Part shown: in pieces, positions 34,075-40,620 of the stretch
How positions within the stretch are numbered: position 1 is the first letter of the stretch
How the letters are laid out: each line of letters begins with the position of its first letter
Assembly: GCA_903898785.1 (NCBI GenBank)
Contig: CAIUGU010000177.1
Location: 1 to 40,620 of the forward strand
DNA length: 40,620 nucleotides
Direction of reading: 5' to 3'
From: an uncultured Pseudomonadota bacterium
Lineage (GTDB): Bacteria > Pseudomonadota > Gammaproteobacteria > Steroidobacterales > Steroidobacteraceae
The notes under the pieces: generated by a model
The model's database searches: none
Seen by the model: only the letters and a program-made list of their open reading frames with translations
What the model was told of the DNA's origin: nothing
Made by a program: the position numbers and the translations under genes

Positions 34075-34590
34075 TCATAAGGCTGCTTCACCGGTGAGAT
34101 CATGGTAATGGGAACGAGTTTTTTGGGGTTCCGCCGCCGCGAGGTCGGTCAATTCGTCCATGTCGGAGCGGATCGATTCATTCAGCAACAGCAGGTCCGG
34201 CAGGACGGCCTGCCAGTTGTCCGCATCGATACGCTGCAATTGCCGCTGCATTCCGGCAACGTGCAGCCGCAGGGTCGCAGCAGCCGAAGCGGCCTCCTCG
34301 AACTCCCTGAGCCCTTCGATGCTGCCCTGCAGCGCACTCGCCTCGCTCAGCGACTGCTTCGCGACAACGGGCCAGTTCTCCTCGCTGAACCTCGCGGTCT
34401 CCAGCGCCAGCGCCTGCTGCGAGGCTGTCACGACCGCAAGCGCAGTCCTGTAGCGCTCGATCGCCGGCACTTCGGGGCGACCTGCCTGTCCCCCTGCACC
34501 CGGCGTCTTGGCTTCGGGCTCCTGCGAGCAACCTGCAAGCAGCGAGGTTACGGCGATCAGCGAGGCGGCAAGGTAACGGGTCATCTTCAT
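34075..34590 (-). CDS. Predicted lipoprotein of unknown function
   Basis: The protein has 171 residues. A lipobox LLAGC at about residue 21 makes it a lipoprotein. The mature part starts with a short Pro/Gly/Ala-rich linker and then folds into mostly alpha-helical segments with heptad-like leucines (ALAVVTASQQALALETARF, ASALQGSIEGLREFEEAASAAATLRLHVAGMQRQLQ). It may form a helical bundle or coiled coil in the periplasm. I do not recognise a family. The start could be Met1 (34590) or Met3 (34584). A possible 32-residue reading frame with a strong ribosome site lies 29 bp upstream on the same strand. Confidence 0.75.
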   Translation of the reverse strand: MKMTRYLAASLIAVTSLLAGCSQEPEAKTPGAGGQAGRPEVPAIERYRTALAVVTASQQALALETARFSEENWPVVAKQSLSEASALQGSIEGLREFEEAASAAATLRLHVAGMQRQLQRIDADNWQAVLPDLLLLNESIRSDMDELTDLAAAEPQKTRSHYHDLTGEAAL

Positions 34591-34619
34591 CGCCGGCTAC
34601 GACAGTCCATGCGGAAGAG

Positions 34620-34718
34620 TCAGAAGCCAGCCTTCCATTGCTGCTGCACGCTCGCCTGCATCGACAAGGCGATTCCGAAAGCGGCACCCACCGCGAGCAG
34701 CCATTGCCTGGGCTCCAT
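34620..34718 (-). CDS. Possible 32-residue small protein
   Basis: A short frame runs from ATG 34718 to TGA 34620-34622 and reads MEPRQWLLAVGAAFG followed by IALSMQASVQQQWKAGF. A strong Shine-Dalgarno GAGGA lies 7 nt before the ATG. The hydrophobic centre could be a short membrane helix. It precedes the lipoprotein gene by 29 bp on the same strand. Its small size makes chance a real alternative. Confidence 0.4.
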   Translation of the reverse strand: MEPRQWLLAVGAAFGIALSMQASVQQQWKAGF

Positions 34719-34992
34719 GGTTACTTCCTCTTCTGCAAGACGGCGCTGGGGACAGCGCTGAATGCCTCCCCGATCGAAACTCTATCAGGAGTCAGGGCAC
34801 AGTGGCTTGCAGACAGGCGATCAACCAGGGTCGCTCTCGCCATGCTGATCCGCATCAACCTCACTGAACGGCATTGACGCTCTGCTGGTCGTTGGCCTAT
34901 GGTCCCGCTGCACTCGACCGGCTCCATGGCTCTACAGTGTCGCGCCGGCCCCTTGCTTCGGTTTTTGGTGGATCCTCAAGGAGAGCATGCAG

Positions 34993-36054
34993 ATGAGCAG
35001 GCAACGACTTTCGCCGCTGGATCGGTTGCTGTGCGCAGTCCCTGCCTGCACGGCATTCATGGCTCTTGCGGGATGCTCTCCCAAGGAGGACGCCGCAGCC
35101 CCTGAAGCCGCGACACCTGCAGCGGCAGCGTCCCCCGCACCCGTCCGCGAGATCACGCAGATCTCGGGCGAGCTGTATCGCGTCCGCAATAACGCGCACT
35201 ACACCGTGTTCCTGGTTACACCGGAAGGCATCATCCTCGGCGATCCGATCAATGCAGATGCTGCGACCTGGCTCAAGGGGGAACTGGCCCAGCGATTCAA
35301 TGTTCCGGTGCGCTATGTGGTTTACAGCCACCATCACTGGGATCACGCCGCCGGCGCGGCAGTCTTCAACGACACGGCGGAACTGATCGGTCACGAGAAC
35401 ATGCCGGGCGCCATCCAGGCCTACTCGGCCGGGCTGAGCGGCGATCTGGTGGCTCAGGACAAGAACGGCAACAACCAGCTCGAGCGCGACGAGGCCCAGG
35501 GCGGCATGGCTGCCCAGTTCGACTTCTTCGATCGCAACGGCGATGGCGGCATCACTGCGGCAGAGATCATCGCGGAGGTGGTTCCTCCCGAATCGACTTA
35601 CTCGGGATCGCGCACGCTGACACTCGGCGGCAAGACCGTGCAACTCATCCACCCCGGCAATAACCATTCAACCGACTCGACGATCATGTTCTTTCCTGCC
35701 GAACGAGCCGCGTTCGGCGTGGACTTCATCGGAGTGAAGCGGCTCCCCGGAGGGCTGCTTGGCGGCGGCACTTATGAAGAGTGGATCAGCTCGCTCAAGG
35801 CCGTGGAGGCCCTGGACTTCGATTCGTTCCTGCCCGGCCACGGTCCCTGGGGCAGCAAGGCCGATGTTGCCGGCTTTCGCCAGTACGGGGAGGATCTGCG
35901 GACAGCCGTGCTGGAGGGCATCAAGGCCGGCAAGACCGTCGATGAGCTCAAGGCCAGCATCCTGATGGAACCGTACCGCGAGTTCGAGAACTATGGGATC
36001 TGGCGCGAGCAAACCATCGAACAGGCCTATCAGCTGCTCAAGGAAGGCGCCTGA
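34993..36054 (+). CDS. MBL-fold lipoprotein with inserted EF-hand pair
   Basis: The protein has 353 residues from ATG 34993. A lipobox LAGC (Cys28) and an Ala/Pro-rich linker show export as a lipoprotein. The MBL metal motif is SHHHWDH (His113, His115, Asp117, His118); later ligands are His225, Asp244 and His283. Two EF-hand loops lie between: residues 156-167 (D-N-N, ending Glu167) and 180-191 (D-N-D-G, ending Glu191). The distances from metal motif to first loop (39) and from loop to loop (24) equal those in the paralogue at 27000-28055. ATG 34993 is 9 bp after AAGGAG; ATG 34987 is only 3 bp away and less suitable. The substrate is unknown. A methyltransferase gene follows after 24 bp. Confidence 0.9.
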   Translation: MSRQRLSPLDRLLCAVPACTAFMALAGCSPKEDAAAPEAATPAAAASPAPVREITQISGELYRVRNNAHYTVFLVTPEGIILGDPINADAATWLKGELAQRFNVPVRYVVYSHHHWDHAAGAAVFNDTAELIGHENMPGAIQAYSAGLSGDLVAQDKNGNNQLERDEAQGGMAAQFDFFDRNGDGGITAAEIIAEVVPPESTYSGSRTLTLGGKTVQLIHPGNNHSTDSTIMFFPAERAAFGVDFIGVKRLPGGLLGGGTYEEWISSLKAVEALDFDSFLPGHGPWGSKADVAGFRQYGEDLRTAVLEGIKAGKTVDELKASILMEPYREFENYGIWREQTIEQAYQLLKEGA

Positions 36055-36078
36055 GTCGCCCCCTCCTCGTGGAGCACC

Positions 36079-36696
36079 ATGCCCGACCCTTCCGCCAGGA
36101 GCGTAGTCGATCTCTACGAGCGACACGCCGCCGCATGGGAAGCAGATCGCAGGCTGACTGACTTTTCGGAGCGGGTGTGGCTCGATCGCTGGATCGCACT
36201 GACGCCCGCCGGCGGCCGCGTTCTCGACATCGGCTGCGGCTTCGGCTGGCCGATCGCCGACTACCTCATCAGCCGCGGGCTGCAAGTCACCGGCATTGAC
36301 ACGTCACCGTCCATGATCGCGCGATGCCGCGATGGCTTTCCCGCCCAGCAATGGCACATCGACGACATGCGGAAGCTCGACCTTCAAGCGACGTTCGACG
36401 GCATCCTCGCGTGGGACAGCTTCTTTCACTTGTGCGGCACAGATCAGCAATCCATGTTTCCGATCTTCCGCAAGCACGCGGCACCGGGTTGCTCTCTGAT
36501 GTTCACTTCCGGCCCGGACGAGAGCGAGGCGATCGGCCAGCTTTACGGCGAAACGCTCTACCACGCGAGCCTCGCGCCAGATCATTGTCGCGCCTTACTC
36601 AATGCCAATGGCTTTGTCGTCCGTGGCCACCGCGCCGAAGATCCGAATTGCGGGGGACACACCGTTTGGCTCGCCCGGCTGGAGATCGGCGCATAG
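36079..36696 (+). CDS. Class I SAM-dependent methyltransferase
   Basis: The protein has 205 residues, about the length of a single Rossmann-fold methyltransferase. Motif I is VLDIGCGFGWPIADYL (residues about 49-64), followed by the acidic residue in VTGIDTSPSMIARC that holds the adenosine ribose. Motif IV is ILAWDSFFHL. The acceptor substrate is unknown. It lies 24 bp after the EF-hand MBL lipoprotein gene on the same strand and is probably co-transcribed, although a shared function is not evident. It is convergent with the acetyltransferase gene. Confidence 0.9.
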   Translation: MPDPSARSVVDLYERHAAAWEADRRLTDFSERVWLDRWIALTPAGGRVLDIGCGFGWPIADYLISRGLQVTGIDTSPSMIARCRDGFPAQQWHIDDMRKLDLQATFDGILAWDSFFHLCGTDQQSMFPIFRKHAAPGCSLMFTSGPDESEAIGQLYGETLYHASLAPDHCRALLNANGFVVRGHRAEDPNCGGHTVWLARLEIGA

Positions 36697-36723
36697 ACTC
36701 AGTCGCGTTAGCCGGTTTGGCAG

Positions 36724-37224
36724 TCATATGCGCACTCTCGCCATCGTCCATGTATCCACATAGACGCCGTCCCGGAATGCATACGCTTCGAAGCGTCCCT
36801 CCCGCTTGAAGCCGCATTTCTCGTAAAGCGCGATGGCGGGCGCATTGTCCACGTAGACGGACAGCTCAAGTCGCGACAGATTGAGCCAACGATCCGCGAG
36901 GTCGATGGCGGTCTGCAACAGGGCCGTTCCAATTCCTCGGCCGCACCAGTCGTCGTGAACGGCCATACCGATCTCGCCCACGTGCCGGCGCCGCGGGTTC
37001 GGAGGGATCGACAAGCCGACGTTGCCTACCAGTTTGTCATCCACACAGGCGACCAGCAGTCGCCGGTTCTCCGGCAGTTCGGTGAGCCGCTGGCGCCAGA
37101 GCTCGATGGACGGAAAGGGAAGCTGCATCGTCCCCCGAATGACGCCCGGCAGAGTGAACAACGCCTGCGTGGCCCGATAGTCTTCCGGCTCGATACTGCG
37201 GATCGTCAGATTCGGTACGCCCAT
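36724..37224 (-). CDS. GNAT-family N-acetyltransferase
   Basis: This 166-residue acetyltransferase starts with TIRSIEPEDYRATQALF. It contains the acetyl-CoA motif VHDDWCGRGIGTALLQTAIDLAD (Q/R-x-x-G-x-G/A pattern near residues 89-104) and the conserved C-terminal LSVYVDNAPAIALYEKCGFKREGRFEAYAFRDGVYVDTW. The layout resembles the YhhY and RimJ/RimL-like relatives that acetylate amino acids or small amines. The acceptor is unknown. The ATG at 37224 faces the intergenic region with hairpins; its promoter should be inside 37225-37300. Confidence 0.9.
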   Translation of the reverse strand: MGVPNLTIRSIEPEDYRATQALFTLPGVIRGTMQLPFPSIELWRQRLTELPENRRLLVACVDDKLVGNVGLSIPPNPRRRHVGEIGMAVHDDWCGRGIGTALLQTAIDLADRWLNLSRLELSVYVDNAPAIALYEKCGFKREGRFEAYAFRDGVYVDTWTMARVRI

Positions 37225-37244
37225 AAACGAAAAACCCCGGTGAG

Positions 37245-37341
37245 GCGACTGCCTTCCAGGGTTTGATCCATCAAGGCAGTCGCGTTTTAACGAGCTGCCT
37301 GTGATACGCGCACGATCAGGCAGTCCACCTCGTAAAGGTGG
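37245..37341. other. Group of three intergenic hairpins
   Basis: Three stems follow one another. GCGACTGCCTT (37245-37255) pairs with AAGGCAGTCGC (37273-37283), an 11-bp perfect stem followed by GTTTTAA. CTGCCTG (37295-37301) pairs with CAGGCAG (37317-37323). CCACC (37325-37329) pairs with GGTGG (37337-37341) around a 7-nt loop. The first could terminate rightward transcription, yet no gene reads into it from the left. The group could be a structured leader or small RNA on either strand. The third arm looks like a tRNA anticodon arm, but no acceptor stem was found. Confidence 0.45.
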
Positions 37342-37535
37342 CCAGTTGCATAATCGTGGTAAATGCGCGGTTCATGCCCGGTTGATCCTACGCTCAAGGA
37401 CTTTCATGGGACAAGGGCCTTTGTTGGCGAACCATGAATAGGGCGGATACGGCGGAACCGGTACCGAGTGTTCTGCAGACGCCCGGACCGCCACCGCACA
37501 GACCGGCAACCCAGTGGCTGGCATGGCATCTGGAG

Positions 37536-37720
37536 CCCCTCACCCGCGCTTTGCGCGACCTCTCCCCAAGGAGAGGTGAAGGATTCAACGCCGGTGTTCT
37601 GCGCTGAATTTCCCCTGGCGAGGTTAAATAAAAGGCCATCACCGATGCGCTGCGCGACTCCTCCGCAGGGAGAGGTCCCCCCTCACCCGCGATTTGCGTG
37701 ACCCCCCCCGGAGGAGAGGT
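37536..37720. repeat. Three degenerate copies of a short intergenic repeat
   Basis: Copies lie at about 37536-37582, 37634-37676 and 37677-37720. Each begins CCCTCACCCGCG or a close variant, continues with TTTGCGCGAC or a variant, and ends in CTCTCC-spacer-GGAGAGG, which forms a small hairpin. The second copy is the most altered. Such repeats are common between genes of GC-rich proteobacteria and have no coding role. The 537-bp gap from 37225 to 37761 holds these repeats and the three hairpins and no supported gene. Confidence 0.65.
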
Positions 37721-37726
37721 TCTGGC

Positions 37727-37755
37727 TTGCAACGCAGCAGGAGCGCTGCTAGATT
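37727..37755 (+). promoter_or_regulatory. Probable sigma-70 promoter of leuA
   Basis: TTGCAA (37727-37732) and TAGATT (37750-37755) are separated by 17 bp, each matching 4 of 6 consensus positions. Transcription would start near 37762, giving a leader of about 170 nt before leuA that contains the leader peptide and the hairpins. Confidence 0.5.
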
Positions 37756-37788
37756 CGGCCCATGCGTATTTCCCAGCAAACAGGAGCC

Positions 37789-37821
37789 ATGCCCCGTCTC
37801 GGCAGCTCGTTGCTGGGTGCG

Positions 37822-37842
<21 letters not shown>
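37789..37842 (+). CDS. Leu-rich leader peptide of leuA
   Basis: A 17-residue peptide MPRLGSSLLGARLHLRR is preceded by AGGAG (37782-37786). Five of 17 residues are Leu (codons CTC, TTG, CTG, CTG, CTG), and the last two sit in the arm of a hairpin that overlaps the TAG. The peptide lies about 27 nt after the predicted transcription start and 88 nt before leuA. This is the classic layout of a transcription-attenuation leader: scarce charged tRNA-Leu would stall the ribosome and change RNA folding. An in-frame ATG at 37762 would add nine residues but would leave no room for a ribosome site. Confidence 0.65.
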
Positions 37843-39628
<1,786 letters not shown>

Positions 39629-39682
39629 CCGATCCCAAGGCCGGTTCGATGCCGGCACGGGTTTCCTTCGGGCAAAGAAAAA

Positions 39683-39711
39683 GGGGCGGGATTTCTCCCG
39701 CCCCTTCTTTC
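39683..39711. terminator. Bidirectional intrinsic terminator
   Basis: GGGGCGGGA (39683-39691) and TCCCGCCCC (39696-39704) form a perfect 9-bp stem with the loop TTTC. It is followed by TTCTTTC and preceded by AAAGAAAAA, so both strands have a T-rich tail. It ends leuA and the opposing MFS gene. Confidence 0.92.
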
Positions 39712-39731
39712 ATTCCGGAACCTGAAGCGGA

Positions 39732-40620
39732 TCAGTGACCCGAGACAGGATGCGTTGCAGCCGAGCCGGTCTTGATCGGCGCCGTCTCGCGCAGGAACAG
39801 CGAGGCGACGAAGCCGAAGACCATGCCGAACAGGGCCACATACAGCGGGCCGCCGAAGCCATAGTTCGGGATGACGAACGAGCCGGTGATCGGGCCGAGG
39901 CCACCACCGAAGATCTCGCCGACGCCGACGACCAGGCCGATCGAACCCGCCACCGCACCGACCGGTGCCGACTCCGTCGCGATCGGGCCCGTGATGAGCG
40001 CGATGTTGCCGAAGCAGAAGTAGGTCGCGAGGAACAGCGGCAGGAACAGCGCACCAACGCCAGCCTCAACCTGGATGAACCAGTAGAGGCAGAGCGCCGC
40101 CATCACGAAGCCCACGATGGTGACGGGCTTGCGGCCGAACTTGTCGGACAGGCCGGGCCACGAGAACTGGCCGAAGAATCCGCCGAAGCCGATGGCCGAC
40201 GTGACGACGCCCATCTCGGCGAGCGGCAGCTTGAGCTGGAGCTCGAGGTACACGGGCACCATGGCAGCCAGCGTGAAGAGACCGCACATGGCGCCGAACA
40301 GCGCGATCATGCAGACCACGATGTTGTAGCTCTTGAGCGGGGCCAGCGCGCCGGCGCCCTGCCCGGGAGCATGCTGGACGACGCCAAGCGCCTCGGCACC
40401 CATGGTGTCCTTGGGCTCACGCAGCACCTTGATCAGCAGCAGGCCGACGATGAAGCCGGGGGCTGCAATGATGAAGAAGACCCAGCGCCAGGACAGGCCT
40501 GCGTTCAGCAGCTGCGTGGCGATGATCGGAGCGAGCGCGAGGCCGAGCAGGGACACGCCGCACTGTTGCAGTCCCTGGTTCAGTCCGCGCCGGCTTGGCT
40601 TGGAAGCCACCGCCACCGCC
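39732..40620 (-). CDS. MFS transporter, 5' end outside the window
   Basis: At least 295 residues are visible and the reading frame runs out of the right edge, so the first four or so helices are missing. The remaining part has about eight membrane helices. It opens at SKPSRRGLNQGLQQCG (loop before helix 5). It contains SDKFGRKPVTIVGF, the repeated MFS loop motif before helix 9, and ends with a short hydrophilic tail. It belongs to the drug/organic-anion-like MFS group; the substrate cannot be read. It is convergent with leuA and shares the bidirectional terminator. Confidence 0.88.
   Translation of the reverse strand, partial: AVAVASKPSRRGLNQGLQQCGVSLLGLALAPIIATQLLNAGLSWRWVFFIIAAPGFIVGLLLIKVLREPKDTMGAEALGVVQHAPGQGAGALAPLKSYNIVVCMIALFGAMCGLFTLAAMVPVYLELQLKLPLAEMGVVTSAIGFGGFFGQFSWPGLSDKFGRKPVTIVGFVMAALCLYWFIQVEAGVGALFLPLFLATYFCFGNIALITGPIATESAPVGAVAGSIGLVVGVGEIFGGGLGPITGSFVIPNYGFGGPLYVALFGMVFGFVASLFLRETAPIKTGSAATHPVSGH

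Noticed and set aside
37284-37400. tRNA-like segment with a 5-bp stem, 7-nt loop and GGTTCATGCC
   Set aside because: No acceptor stem pairs, position 33 of the loop would be C, and the T-loop match is poor.

Overview
The window is a GC-rich, gene-dense chromosomal segment of a proteobacterium. The FixJ-type regulator, the c4-type dihaem cytochromes, an FtsH paralogue, PEP synthase and the leucine leader upstream of a long-type LeuA together point to a gammaproteobacterium, perhaps near Xanthomonadales or Steroidobacterales. That placement is inference from gene content. I see no transposase, integrase, phage gene, CRISPR array, rRNA or convincing tRNA, so this looks like ordinary chromosome with an accessory, stress-oriented gene set.

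Left two thirds (about 0.1-26.9 kb): an energy-limitation and stress island. It starts with a long palindrome and a universal stress protein (Usp). Next come a PAS hybrid kinase translationally coupled to a dihaem cytochrome c, a DksA/TraR-like zinc protein, and a FixL/FixJ-like kinase and regulator pair. An acetate kinase fused to a PduL-type phosphotransacylase follows, then two more cytochromes c, a tandem Usp, a CBS-pair protein, PEP synthase, an HPF-like ribosome hibernation factor, a DUF2934 protein, a third Usp and FtsH. A phosphoribosyl group follows: an APH-like/P-loop fusion, a divergent PRPP synthetase, a second APH-like protein and a phosphoribosyltransferase. The island closes with a host-attachment family protein, OsmC, a DUF2892 membrane protein, a P-type cation ATPase, an AMP-phosphorylase-type nucleoside phosphorylase and a beta-CASP metallo-beta-lactamase (MBL) protein. 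The genes fit together as survival under low oxygen or low energy: ATP from acetyl-CoA, return of pyruvate to PEP, ribosome storage, membrane protein quality control, nucleotide recycling and a modified respiratory chain. Two promoter regions carry a TACGTAGT box, about 92-95 bp before the first Usp and before the CBS gene. The box resembles the FixJ site of rhizobia, so the local FixJ-like regulator may control them.

Right third (about 27-40.6 kb): catabolic and housekeeping genes. It holds two exported MBL-fold proteins, each with a pair of EF-hand loops inserted at the same place in the fold, and a FucP-like sugar transporter. It also holds an isoprenylcysteine-methyltransferase-like membrane protein, a Cys-rich conserved hypothetical protein, a secretory-lipase-family hydrolase, and a Tat-exported sugar isomerase/epimerase broken by one in-frame TAG. 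A third MBL protein, a lipoprotein, a possible 32-residue protein, a methyltransferase and a GNAT acetyltransferase follow. After a 540-bp intergenic stretch with hairpins and three copies of a short repeat comes leuA, with a promoter, a Leu-rich leader peptide and alternative RNA hairpins. The window ends in a truncated MFS transporter.

Functions rest on motifs read by eye. No database search was possible, so substrate-level assignments are inferences unless a diagnostic motif is quoted.
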